This document shows, one piece after another, positions 47,901 through 59,856 of a stretch of DNA of 64,000 bases; the first letter of the stretch is position 1; each line of letters begins with the position of its first letter. The notes under the pieces were generated by a model. The model worked only from the letters and a program-made list of their open reading frames with translations, searched no databases and was not told the DNA's origin. Source of the DNA: Limnoperna fortunei (Eukaryota; Mollusca; Bivalvia; Mytilida; Modiolidae). The stretch lies in assembly GCA_944474755.1 (NCBI GenBank), contig OX104113.1, positions 23,440,432 to 23,504,431 of the forward strand. Reading direction: 5' to 3'. The translations under genes were made by a program, and so were the position numbers.

Positions 47901-49092
47901 TAAATGTTTATAAACAAATATAATGTCCATATAAATGCTTTAACATATTATGGCATCACCACTTGTATTAAGAAAGCTATGATCAAAGAAGATATACATA
48001 CCAAAACCACCTCTGATATCAAATCTAAAAGGTAGACAAAATATTTCAAAATTTAAATACTCATAATTTATAGATAAGAATTTTCCAAATAATGTTGATG
48101 TCAACGGTATTGAGAAATGGCAAGAAAAACTAGATGTAGAGTTGTATTGTTCGATATTGTTTAATGATAAATATATAGAACCACCAATGATACCACACTC
48201 AGAAACTTTCATTTTAAATTACTTCATCATATTCTTTCAAATAATAAATTATAACATAAGATGGGAAGAAAAGACACTACTTTATGTAATTTCTGTAACA
48301 AAAAGGAATATTCAATATATCATTATCTATGGAACTGTCCAGTTATATAACTTTTTGGTCTATATTTAATTTTTGGATTTCATCAGCTTTGGATGTAGAC
48401 AATTTTGATCTTTCTCCAAAGCTAGCAATTCTAGGTATCTTTCCAGACTCATGTACATTCCCTGAACTTGTTCCATTTTTGTTCCTTTTAGCAAAAAATT
48501 ATATCCATTGTTGTACGTGGACTAAAGTTAAACCAGACCTGCGCGTTTTTAAACAAAGAGTTAAACATAGAGAAAATTTAGAAAAAATTAATGCACTAGT
48601 TGAAAATAAAATATATAAACATGAAAGAAAATGGTCCCTTGTAAAAGAACATCATGTACATGTTTTGTACTAGTATGTATTATGTAATCTTTTCTGCATG
48701 GTTTGATGGCATAAGACAACAAGTATTATATATTTTGTAACATGTTTATTATAAATATTATGGATTCAATGTATACATGTGTATTTGTATATATGTGTAT
48801 GTATTATGTGTATATGTCTATGTATATGCGTATGTATTGATTGGTAACTACCTCAAGTTTACATTCTTGAGATTAACAAAAATTAAATGACTAGCTGTAA
48901 TGATGTGAGACAGGCTTAACATAATACAATTAATTAAAGATGCAACCTAATAACATGCAGAAAAATGAATCTACACTATATTTATATTCAACATGATATG
49001 TACAAATAATGTCTTTGTATGTTATGTATTGTTTGTGTTTGTCTGTGATAATATATTGAAATCTCTTCAAAAAATAAAAAAAAGAAAAAAAA
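44945..49092 (+). mobile_element. Decayed L1/Tx1-like non-LTR retrotransposon
   Basis: Pieces of an ORF2 appear in order on the plus strand, in shifting frames. Endonuclease start at 44945 (IASFNVKRLSDEKKRR, MLQETYF) and its GGDWN motif near 45352. Reverse transcriptase fingers at about 46320 (KSPGTDGLPAEFYKIFW), the active-site YADD at 46829-46840, then LNKSELIPLGHSK near 46935 and YLGIIIP-like sequence near 47030. A C-terminal tail (NYIHCCTW, FKQRVKHRENLEK) runs to 48673. The 3' region has TATGTGTA repeats and ends in an A-rich tail at about 49058-49092. The start probably lies a little upstream. Many stops and frameshifts make it a dead copy. It would have encoded the enzyme for target-primed reverse transcription. 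Confidence 0.85.
47524..47690 (+). mobile_element. 5'-truncated SINE nested in the dead LINE
   Basis: From ACTCCAATCT through CTCCGGGTACTCCGGCTTCC to a (CAAA)n tail it matches the 3' two-thirds of the complete SINE at 59590-59850. The tRNA-like head is missing. It lies between coding blocks of the L1-like element, so it inserted into it or replaced part of it. Confidence 0.82.
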
Positions 49093-50763
49093 TCAGTTGA
49101 AAGCTATTTCTTCAAACCACATCAATTATTGTTTATTGTTTATCATTCACAGCAAAATCTTTTCAGAACTTATTGTTCGAGCGCCTTGACAGTTCCAATT
49201 GTCTAGCTATGGTCAATTATTCTGTTTTAGTTGGTACAGATCTTTTAAGAAAAGTAGCAAGAAAACTGACCGAAAAACAAAAGTCAACAGATTCGGACAA
49301 CATATGCTACACGTATAATCAAAAAAGAGCAAACCGATCCCAATAAAACCATTAGTAAAATCTAGTGCTCTGGACAAATAAGCAGTGAATGTCGCTAATA
49401 ATACACCTGTCCAGTTACACATTCCTAATTCCTGGAAGAAAAATAAGTACCTTAAACTATATGTCTGCTTGTATTTGGTGACGGCCATAGACTCATCAGG
49501 GGCGCTCAAACCGCCAAATTTTTTGATATCAAAACGGTTATGATGTTTTTGATATGTAATTAACGTCCAGCTGGAAATATTTCAGCAATATTATGGACGA
49601 GAACACGTTAAAAGACAAAATAGCAAACTTAAAAAGGGGTATGATAACATGATCACAATGTTTACTGCCACTGCCGATGGCTAACTATTGAGTAATTTTA
49701 GGGGCAAATTTAGCCTTTTGCTGCGGCTGCAACGAGCTTACTTGTTTCTGTCGTGAAGGAGTATAGCATCTTCCAAACATGTTACCCAGTACGGTCCGAG
49801 GTCGGACTTTCCGTATTATATATAACGCGACAATCCTGAACGAGATGGTTTACCCTATCTGGGGACGTGCTGAGCAGTTACGTGATCGAATACTGGGAAC
49901 CGTCCCCATATGCTCCCAAGTGTAAAACTCTTTCTTAATAAATATAGCCAGCATAGTGAAGGTTGGTCGTATGAAACAGGATTAGCATAGGCTAGATATG
50001 GACATTTTGTGTGGAAAATTCAATGGGTTTCAAAATAAAAAATGAATACCACGCACTATAAACACTACACGCAGAACATTGCAATAGAACATTTGATTTT
50101 AATTATTGGTCTGCATCTGTTTTCTTATTTGCCAGCACTTACAATAATAATTGCTTAGGTATATGTCAACTTGTTTTTCTCCTTGATATGTTGCCTTCAT
50201 GTTAAGTGTTAATATGATAATAACTCGCATGTGCCACCAGCTCACACTTTAATTGTGTAATGCTAAAGGTACTTTATAAAGTTATACCAAAATAGAAAAT
50301 CCAAAATTTTTTTGTGAAACCGGTTTATCGGTTGTTGGGTTAGAAACATTGCAGACGAGTTCTGCAGATAATTTAGTCTACAGGTGATATATTTTTTATC
50401 GCCACACTTCAATTCGTATTCAGTTATGTTGCTAAGAAATGGCGAAGGAGAAAATATTTCCAATGAAGAAAGAATCGTTGTCTTAAAAGTACGACGAATG
50501 ATACTATGGTGTCTAAAATAATTAGACAGTGTACGTGTATGACTACAGCAACAGCACATATGAATGACAGAACTGCACAAAACAGAACCTCTCACAAAAC
50601 AGAACCTCTGTAATATAAACATGTTTTAAACTGCGTTGAAAAACATTATAGCATCAAACACACACGTGCAGAATACAGAACAATTGTAATGTGAATTAAT
50701 GCTCTGTATGAAAATTTGTCTTGATTTTAATGTAATGGTACAGAAACTTGACGCGTAGTGGGT
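49093..50763. other. Intergenic, no gene seen
   Basis: AT-rich sequence with no recognised coding or repeat structure. A GC-richer patch at about 49790-49920 (CCCAGTACGGTCC, GGACGTGCTGAGCAGTTACG) recalls the words of the minisatellite at 53229 and of 56690-56830. Confidence 0.5.
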
Positions 50764-51020
50764 GACGGGTTTGAGAATGCCAAGCTTCTCGAACGATAAA
50801 GATCCCTTTTGTAGAGTACGCTTATTGTAGCCGCTACAACAGACTAAAGTTCTCCGCCTCTACCCAAAACTACATTAGTGACAAAGAAAAATGTGTTCCA
50901 TATATCTAAACCCACACACACCTTTTCCGTGATTTATTGATTGTTACCTTGTTATCGTCCTGAATATAGCTAAAATACTCATTGCTGGACGCAATGCAAA
51001 CATCCAATCAATCAATCAAC
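50764..51020 (+). mobile_element. SINE-like repeat with (AATC)n tail, copy 1
   Basis: GACGGGTTTGAGAATGCCAA, CTTCTCGAACGATAAAGA, TACCCAAAACT, GCTGGACG, then an (AATC)n tail. Same order and orientation as 52024-52301. Non-coding and about 260 bp. The simple-repeat tail suggests retrotransposition. Confidence 0.75.
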
Positions 51021-52023
51021 CATCAACTTGAAGCTTTAAACTGTTGATGTTATCTAAATTTGAGTATTTTGAAGACATGTACAGGTTTTACAATACATGC
51101 TTTACACAAAATCGTATAAGCTGTTATTGATACGACGAAAAAAAGTAAATCAGTTTATACAAACATGGAAATAAAGCCTTTATTTTATCAATTGAAAATT
51201 GATGAAGAGAGTACAATTTGTCATATGATTTAACAGCAGACAGATGTACAGTGTAATTGTATATTTGATGACATTTATTGTCAACCACTGGGACGATGCT
51301 TCAACGGATGGGTTGTTAGATTGGGAGGAAACCATCGGCCTTGTAGTCACAATGATGCAGATGCGCTGACGTAAAATATAATCGATCCGTCATTTTTGCT
51401 GCCCTAAAACTGCGAAATTTCTTCAGGTTTTCTATTCGCAATATATATACCGGTATGGCGTTTGCCAGAGTCACAATTTTGATAATTGGTAATGGAAGCA
51501 CTTGTTTCATTGTCTGTTTTAAGTGTGTAAACTGTTTGTTTCTCTTCAAATTATTGTCAATTAAAAGTATATTTTTTCGGACTTCTTTATAAGGCATAAG
51601 ATAGCAATATTTTATGATTTCATGACATCACGAATTGTTTGAATTTAATGCTTTGTTTTGACTGACAATTTCTAATGAATTAAATGGATATTGGTATCTT
51701 GTATTTGTCAAACATTATTTGTGTTGTTGTTAAGAGGATTGTGGCTCTTTCCTGTTTTCTTGCTTGTCGATTTTATGGATATTGTATAGACATACCAACG
51801 CAATTAGTGAAGGTAAAGACCTTGAAAACATGTATGTAGTCATTCCGATAGACAATCAATTATCTTTGTAATTGTCAAGACTGACGTCAAATGTTTTTCT
51901 TACGTGTTGTTTATATATTGTCTAACGCTATGTTTGAGTTGTTTTTTTAATCATTATTCCAGTTATAAGACAGAATAATTATTAACGTATAGATACGTGT
52001 ACTGGCATTGTAAACAGAGTAAG

Positions 52024-52301
52024 TACGGGTTTGAGAGTGCCAAGCTTCTCGAACGATAAAGACCCCTTTGTAGATTTCGAAAAAGAGTAGGCTCATTGTA
52101 GCCGCTAAAAAGGCTAAATTTTCCGCCCCTACCCAAAACTCCATACTTTTCCAGTGGCAGTCAAAATTGTATTCCCTGTGACCCATCCCACCCCCATTTT
52201 CCGTTGATTTATTGTTTGTTAACTTGTTCCCGTCCTGAAAATAGCTGAAATACTGCTCGCTGGACGTAAAGCAGACATTCAATCAATCAATCAATCAATC
52301 A
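52024..52301 (+). mobile_element. SINE-like repeat with (AATC)n tail, copy 2
   Basis: Shares about 75-85% of its sequence by eye with 50764-51020 and ends in five AATC units. Slightly longer in the middle. Confidence 0.75.
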
Positions 52302-53228
52302 AAAACAGAATAGAATGTCATCAAAATGGTCGAATAGTACTATTTTAGAAGTCACAATGAAAGAAGCAGAGAAAGGTTTTGTTAGTTTAAGGATAACGAA
52401 AATGCTAACATTCATAAAAAGAAAATATTACAAGTTTGCTTCAATATTACAATCTAATATCAAATAATATAAACAGCAAAACGCCTACAGTAAAAACAGA
52501 CAGGCAACCATAAGTGGGAAAATATGAGAAATAAAACCATACATCAAGTAAATCTGGACGTACAAATCGCATCCCACAGAATGGTAATTGTTGCGTCTGG
52601 GATTGGTTATTATTGAATCTTTTAAAGTTATTTGTGTTGTATTAGACTCATCAAATATTGTTTTTAAAAGATAAATAGGTTTCTGCATATATGTAAAACA
52701 TATAAAGGCGTCATTTCGTTATTATACACGTACTAACTATGAACAGAATTTAGGATTATACATGGATTTCTAAATGTTATAAAAAAGGATTAAGTCTTGT
52801 ACGAAAATAATTTAAATTGAAATATATAGCCATAATATTTTTATCAATATTAATGCAAACACTAAGTAGAGAATGTGCGTAATAACACGACTTTCAGCAA
52901 TTTTCAGCTGGATTTTTCGAGAAAAAAAACTAACGAGATTTTTTTGTCCAGACAGTTGAATTGTTTTGAATATTATTTTCATTTGTTGGTTTTTATTTGT
53001 TCTAGAACTATTGTTGTCTATGATTCCATCATGCATCACAGATGATAATAATTAAGATTCAGTTAGGACAACAAACTGCTTGTTGTATTTGGATAATGTG
53101 TGTAGCTACTACAATGCACCAAGTCTGTTGTGAAATCTAAATATGAAGTCTAATATTCATGAAGCATGGTAATTTTCAAACACGTCTTCCTCTATGGTCT
53201 GTTAGTAGACTCTCAGACTTACCACATT
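52302..53228. other. Intergenic, no gene seen
   Basis: AT-rich. No coding, repeat or RNA structure recognised. Confidence 0.5.
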
Positions 53229-53573
53229 GAGTGGGCATTCCAGGGACGCGCTAGGCAGTTCCGTGCTTCATCTCTGGAAACCTTCGAGTGAGCACCCCAG
53301 GACGCGCTAGACAATTCTGTGATTCGCCCCAGGGAACCTCTGAGAGGGCATTCCAAGGACGCGCTAGGCAGTTCTTTGATTAACCCCAGGGAACCTCGGA
53401 GAGGGCATTCCAAGGACGCGCTAGGCAGTTCTTTGATTAACCCCAGGGGCCTCGGAGAGGGCATTCCAGGGACGCGCTAGGCAGTTCTGTGATTTACCAC
53501 AGGGGCCTCGGAGAGGGCATTCCAGGGACGCGCTAGGCAGTTCTGTGATTTACCCCTGGGAACCTCCAAGAGT
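53229..53573 (+). repeat. Minisatellite of about 58 bp, six copies
   Basis: Each unit carries GGACGCGCTAGGCAGTTCT, then a GTGATT or TTGATTAACCCCAGG segment, CCTC and GAGAGGGCATTCCA. The fourth to sixth units are the most alike, so the array expanded recently at that end. The open minus-strand frame is a by-product. Confidence 0.9.
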
Positions 53574-55657
53574 ATAAAATTAGGTATTTCTTCGTTTGAC
53601 TTATACTGATACAAATATTAAAAGTTAGTCCTTCAAAAAAATAGACATACATAAGGTGACAAAAATTGGGACATTTACAAAAAATTCATGCGCCACTTAT
53701 TTCTTTTAAATTGTTACTTTAATTGTAAAAGGCGTTAACAAAACCGATGTCATCAATATTACAAGACTGTACGTATCTTATTGGTTGGAAAAGTGGTCAC
53801 GATTCCTTGACAAGCTAAACATTGCGGACAAGGTTATTTAGTTAAGTAAACATAAAATATGTCTTGTTATCAGATGAAAAGTCGTAATACTGGTCATTGT
53901 TTAACCATGCAAGTAAAATATGCGACCTGATTACATTGGTATAAAATGTTGCTCTAAGACAAAAGCACAGATTAACCCATGATAACACATCATTCGGACA
54001 TAACTGACCATGTCGTCCGGAGAAATTGATGTTTACGACGTTAAACATGACAAGAGAGGTCACCCTTATATGAGAACTGCTAACATAATCGCTTCCTTCA
54101 TGTCATATTAAATCATAACAAACCATTGGGGTGATTACATCAAAGGCAAAAACTTGTGTAAGATGTGTATTGGTTATAAGCTCGCCCACTTTATTCTTTA
54201 TTACCATACACAATTAATTAATTGCCTTTTGGACATTTTGACGCCGTTTATTTTTAGTTTTATGGGACAACTGGACAATAATATGAATATGTTTTAAATT
54301 ATATTTATCCATATGTACATACATTATACCACCTGACTTAATATGCTAGCCAATGTCATTTTGAGAAAAAAACAAAGGATGCGAATAACAAATATTTTCT
54401 GAAAATGTATTGTTTTTATTCAATATAGCTATGAAATAAAATTAAATATCAATTAGTGATTCTAAGTCAAACGTAATGTAATGTTCTTTGCTTACACACA
54501 CATGTATTCTTTAGTACGAATAATAAGTCATAGAATTATGTTTTCAACCAATTTATATTTCTTAAGTTGACACCAAGAATCAAAAAATACGTTTTAAATT
54601 GATAACTTTAATTTTTAACTTGTTGTTTAGTCGTCTTGATCTGAGTGCAGGAAGTGTCTTAAGTGGTAATCCACTTATGTATGTGTACGTAATATTTACG
54701 ATGACCTATATGGGACCTTTATTTGGTAATATTGTAGAACATCAAGAACAGTACATAACAAGTTTTTATATTTTTATTTTGTTTAAAACCTTCATTTTGT
54801 ACTAACATTGAGCCCTTTATTCATTGATTTAGTTGTGACTAAGATTTAGATTTTTAACCATGAAAACATGTAAATAACAAAAATACCAATAACATTTGAA
54901 TGCTGAAAGTTACACATTTTAATGCACGTTATTATCACATTCAAACCACAACAAATGTGTTGTTTGTTTACGAGTTCAAATCAACCATATACATGTACCA
55001 CTGAAGGTTGAAATAACAAAATTTGTCTAGAAATCAAATACTTAATTATTAAGAAACTGTTCCATTATTTCTTATTTTGTGTTATTTCAAAGAGAATGTC
55101 TTTACGGTCATAAAAAGAAATAAAATATTATTTTAGTAGATGTACGTCTTTTTTTTATTAAAACTAGGAGAAAGATGACACAGAACATAGCAATTTCAGA
55201 TATACAACTCTTCATTTTACTTCTTATAGATATTTTGTATTGAAGCTTGATAAGATTTTGTAAGATTGTAGTAATCGATATTCATTTACCTGTTTTACAA
55301 ACTCGTTCTGTTTTTAATTAATAACCTTTTAAGCCAACGAGCCATTTGAGTAATATGCCAGTTACATATACTAGTATATCGTGCCAAGAACAACAATACT
55401 TTGGTGTTGGATATGTCTAGTTTCATCCAGACCAGAATGTTTGTGGTCACACGACATAACAGTCCCCAGTCAATTGACCTAAACTTCTCCATGTCGAGAA
55501 GTCCGTGCCCAAGTTTAATTCTACACTTGGAGCAAGAAGCGTGTTAATGAACTGTTTTGTAGTTTGTGTATACTGCAAAACCACTGATTGATTACTAGTA
55601 AATCTTTACTAATAACGTCCAGCGCGTATCTACATGGCGAGAAAAAGTTCAAAAACA
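53574..55657. other. Intergenic, no gene seen
   Basis: AT-rich sequence without recognised genes, RNA genes or clear repeats. Confidence 0.5.
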
Positions 55658-55662
55658 ATAAA

Positions 55663-56557
55663 TCACAGGAATTTGACCCCATATCATTTGGGTCGAAATA
55701 TGGCCAGACAACGAAAAAAAAGTATTGTCGCGAACGAAGTGAGCGAAGGAGTCTAACGCAAAAGTAAACAATTCCTACCCCCCCTACCTTTGTTGTTGAG
55801 TTTGCTTTGAGAATTTGCACTGACAACATGATTGTAGGTGTTCTACTTACTCACGGACATTTATTCTTTAAGATTATGACATCGATTCATTTAATATATC
55901 CATATTTTTGCAACCGCGAAACTTTTTCTTGGACTGAAACACTTTCTTTACTTCAGGGAAGCTTCCATTGTGGATTGTTCCGTAGTAAATGACAAAAATT
56001 AAATGGGATAAAACGGTAAAAAAAAAAATTTGCTTTGTATGTAAATGAAATAATATTTAAATCCTAATTTTAATTATTTTTTGTAAAATTGAGTTTTAAT
56101 CGAATTGTTTACATTTCTAGCACATCTGTTGATAAAGGGATGTAACCCAATGACATCAGCCATGTGCTCTCGGTTTGCAATTTCCGGATAATTTTTCTCT
56201 GGTTCCGACTTCGCGTTTAACTTTTTGTCATTTACTGCGGAACAATCCACAATGGAAGCTTCCCTGAAGGAAAGAAAGTGTTTCAGTCCAAGAAAAAGTT
56301 TCGCGGTTGCAAAAATATGGATATATTAAATGAATCGATGTAATAATCTTAAAGAATAAATGTCCGTGAGTAAGTAGAACACCTACAATCATGTTGTCAG
56401 TGCAAATTCTCAAAGCAAACTCAACAACAAAGGTAGGGGGGGTAGGAATTGTTTACTTTTGCGTTAGACTCCTTCGCTCACTTCGTTCGCGACAATACTT
56501 TTTTTTCGTTGTCTGGCCATATTTCGACCCAAATGATATGGGGTCAAATTCCTGTGA
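55663..56557. mobile_element. 895-bp fold-back element with 336-bp inverted arms and 5-bp TSD
   Basis: Left arm 55663-55998 and right arm 56223-56557 are near-identical reverse complements starting TCACAGGAATTTGACCCCAT. The spacer is about 224 bp. ATAAA stands directly outside both ends (55658-55662 and 56558-56562), a target-site duplication. No transposase inside; the mirrored 61-codon frames in the two arms are by-products. Likely a non-autonomous DNA transposon (MITE). Confidence 0.9.
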
Positions 56558-57094
56558 ATAAATCAAAGAGAAAAAAGATAATTGTATCTACTGTAGCCTC
56601 TACAATATGCCTACTTATGTTTGAAATCTAGTAAAAGGAGTCTTTATCTTGCAACGATCATGGCACTCTCCTAACACGTTATCCAATTTAACTTCGCTTA
56701 CCGTATTGTAACCTGACAACCGCCTAGCTAGGGAGACTCCCTTTACCGCCACTTGGGGACCATCTGATTAACAATGTCGTTTGATCACCGGGAACTCTCC
56801 CAGTATGGTCTCGCCACGGACACTGGGGGACGTCATTTTGATGTATAAAAAAGATGACAGTTAAGTGATTTTTTAGATGTTAAAAATGAACAAATCCGTT
56901 AAATCTTCATTTGTTTCAATTCTCAATGGGTCGATAATCAAAGTTAAAACTGGAAAAATTCGGAAAATGACTTTTCTAGGAGAAGGGTAATAATACTCGT
57001 TGTAAAGCAAAATATTATAGTTAAACAAAAGAATTATCATAATTACCCCTGATAACAATTTATAATTATGACCTCATTCCACACATCCAGTAAC

Positions 57095-57248
57095 TACGAC
57101 GGCTTATTCGTGCCAAACAACAAAAAGACCAAAAAAAATATTTATATCGTTTGTACGGTTTATTAAATCGTTTGTATACGATTTATTAAACCGTACAAAC
57201 GAAATTTTTTTTTTCATTTTTGTTGTTTGGCACGAATAAGCCGTCGTA
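57095..57248. mobile_element. 154-bp palindromic MITE with 7-bp TSD
   Basis: The ends TACGACGGCTTATTCGTGCC and GGCACGAATAAGCCGTCGTA are exact reverse complements, and the arms continue with small mismatches to a central TTTGTATACGATTTATTAAA. CAGTAAC lies directly on both sides (57088-57094 and 57249-57255). Confidence 0.9.
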
Positions 57249-58196
57249 CAGTAACTGATCACTTAAAAGACCCTTAAAACAACGCTATAGATCGGGCTAA
57301 ATAATGTAGGAGTTATTTCCAATTCAATTTGAAAACTAAACACCATACAAGAAATATCGACACTGGTAATAGTAAGTCTGATTGTAGATACTGGTAGATC
57401 TTTATCTGTTAACGTATGTCGTTTTTACTATAATAATCGTATGTAGTTGAACTGAAGTACAAAAGTAGGGTGAGGGGTCTAGGGACCGCTTAAGTCCCCC
57501 AGTATGGGTCCCCCTACTTCGCCCGGCTGCTCCTAAGTATACTATTTTGAAAGGTGACAACTAGATTTAAGAACGATTGATAGTTAATTGTGTATACTGA
57601 ACATTATTTCAGAGTATTTATTTTTTATGAAGATCAGAATTGGTATGGGAATGAAAGAAAATGAATGCGTTAATGTGTGTTGCTACAAAATTTTCCAGAT
57701 GTTACATGTTTTTCGTTTCGTTTTCTTTTGTTTTCAGTATTGGTTGCTCTGATACATAGACTAGAAACGTTTAGTCACTCAAAAAAGAGTTTTTCCTTTT
57801 TCTAAATTAATTTTAGTTACAACGATGTGGAAGCACGCGCCTCAGTTTAATAATGATCCTTATTAGTACTTCAATTAAAACTAGAGGAATGTATTCACAC
57901 GAATACGACTTACCCGCCTGCCCAATTTGTTTTCGAGCACAAATGTTGAACAATATAGTACCCAATGCACAGTCAAGATCATGGGTGTACACGCACGATT
58001 CAAGCGCTTTTTATTTTTTTCAATCTGACAATATTTTGCCACTTGCAGCAAAAGACTTCAACATTTTGTTATTATTTCTGACTGAAAATTTTCACCATTC
58101 AATTTGCCATTTGTTCCCAAAATGACACTAAATTAATATGTTGAAAAGTACACCCGACATTGTTACAATCCTGATTCGGCACGGAAACTATCGACA

Positions 58197-58656
58197 CACG
58201 GTGTAGAATGGTAATTAACGGACTTATCGCGTTTTTTCTGTTTAACGGACTAATCGGGTTAAGCAAATGACTGTTCGTGCCAATAAACATGAAGTAACTC
58301 AGAAAAATGAGTTCAAATGATAACAAGAAGAGGTAAGTTTTATTAAAAACCATACTCACGAAATACCTTATTGATCTATGATAACTCCTAGAAATGTTAC
58401 GTCGATGTACCTCGTGGTTATTTCACAAAGTAAAAAACAAATGAATGAAAAATCAAGAAAAGAAAACATGAATTTCTATCATTCATCGTCAAATTGATAT
58501 AAACAATAACTTCTTATGTTTAGAGATGTCCTGTTTGAGTTAAAAATACATTTAACAAAGCTCTAGCAATTTAAAATTGAACAATAATCATTTGCTTAAA
58601 CTGATAATCCGTTAAACAGAAAAAACTCGTTAAGTCCGTTACCATTCTACACCGTG
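58197..58656. mobile_element. 460-bp inverted-repeat element
   Basis: CACGGTGTAGAATGGTAATT at the left and its reverse complement ending CTACACCGTG at the right, with arms of about 60 bp that also share TTCTGTTTAACGGA. Interior AT-rich and non-coding. No clear target-site duplication. Confidence 0.82.
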
Positions 58657-58763
58657 CAACAATAAGAAAAATAATTACATTAAAAAATTAAATAAACGTG
58701 AAATAGATAGATAAAATCTGAGATTTTGTTTATTAAATAACCCCCTTTCCTCAATAATTCAAA

Positions 58764-59165
58764 ACCACGTGGGTATATTTAAATCCACTGTGTTATCTAT
58801 CTACACTGCAGCTGTAGCTGTGTAGGCTATTTATAGAACAGTGTGCACAGCAGTGAACAAAGAACATTAATTAGGGAATATCTCTCTAATAATTTAATTA
58901 ATAAAAAAGTGGAGATTTATATTAATTTTAGTAATACAATCGATAATTTATAATCTACACCTTTTCACTATCTTTTAAAATTATTCCACGTGACTATGTT
59001 TCTAAATTATGTCACGTGATTTTTTTCACAAATACACAACCACGTGATATATTTAAATACCTGTTATCGATCGACAACGTTGGTTATTTATAGAACAGTG
59101 CACACAGCATTGAACAAAGAAACCTTAATTAGTGAATATCTCATTAATAATTTAATTAATCAAAA
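58764..59165 (+). repeat. Direct duplication, period about 275 bp
   Basis: Two units share CCACGTG, ATATTTAAAT, TTATTTATAGAACAGTG, GAACAAAGAA and AATAATTTAATTAAT, at about 58764-58910 and 59039-59165. Confidence 0.75.
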
Positions 59166-59303
59166 AAAGAGCGCCGTTCGTCTATTGTACTAAATGAGTC
59201 CGATAATCCCTGCAAGTTTGAGCTCTTAATATTGTGTAGTTTTCGGATAAAAACGGTTTCACACAAAATCTGTGACGGACAAAATTTTGCCAAAGTGAAT
59301 ACA

Positions 59304-59340
59304 TTACTTACCCGCCTCCTACAGGAGGGCGGGTAAGTAA
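59304..59340. repeat. 37-bp hairpin (13-bp perfect outer arms)
   Basis: TTACTTACCCGCC and GGCGGGTAAGTAA enclose TCCTACAGGAG, which folds further. A single ACTTACCCGCC word at 57908 faces it, so it may be the end of a 1.4-kb element with short terminal repeats; that pairing is weak. Confidence 0.75.
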
Positions 59341-59586
59341 ATATTTTAGTTTTTGTACCTGGATATAATCAACCAGACCGACGCAAAAATTATAAGAAAA
59401 GGATACGAAAACCGATTGGCCAATAAGAATCAAAAACCCGCGGACCGTGACGAAACTAAAATTAGGAAGTTTTAGCATTAATATGAAAACAGTGAGATGT
59501 AACTAAAATGCAATTAACGAAATCTAAACTACTGACAAATTAAAAATCTCGTCAAAACATTTTTTTAGGAAAACAAACAATTTTCT

Positions 59587-59850
59587 CTGTGGGGCCTATG
59601 TGGTCGAGTGGTTAATGTAGTTCGTGTACTAATGATCACGTGATCTGTCAACACTAAGGTTGCGGGTTCGAGTCTCACTCGGGTAGGGTGCACTCGACTC
59701 CAATCTGAATTGACAAGGATTCCCGGTTTTCCTAACGAAGGTCGGGGGTTATCTCCGGGTACTCCGGACTCCTCCCCCAATAAAAACCGGACGCCATGAT
59801 ATAGCTGAAAAATTGCTGAAAGTGGCGTTAAACATCAAACAAACAAACAA
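59587..59850 (+). mobile_element. Complete tRNA-derived SINE with TSD
   Basis: The head carries RNA polymerase III promoter boxes: A box TGGTCGAGTGG (59601-59611) and B box GGTTCGAGTCT (59665-59675). A body with GGTTTTCCTAACGAAGGTC and CTCCGGGTACTCCGG follows, then GGCGTTAAACAT and a (CAAA)n tail. AAACAAACAATTTTCT occurs at 59571-59586 and at 59841-59856, the target-site duplication overlapping the tail. The tRNA of origin is not clear to me. Its 3' part recurs at 47524-47690. Confidence 0.88.
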
Positions 59851-59856
59851 TTTTCT

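Noticed and set aside
57908..59340. 1.4-kb element bounded by ACTTACCCGCC words
   Set aside because: The inverted match is only about 11 bp, there is no target-site duplication, and the span contains unrelated repeats.
59587..59690. tRNA gene
   Set aside because: A and B boxes are present, but the segment is the head of a SINE with body, tail and target-site duplication, and no clean cloverleaf was found.
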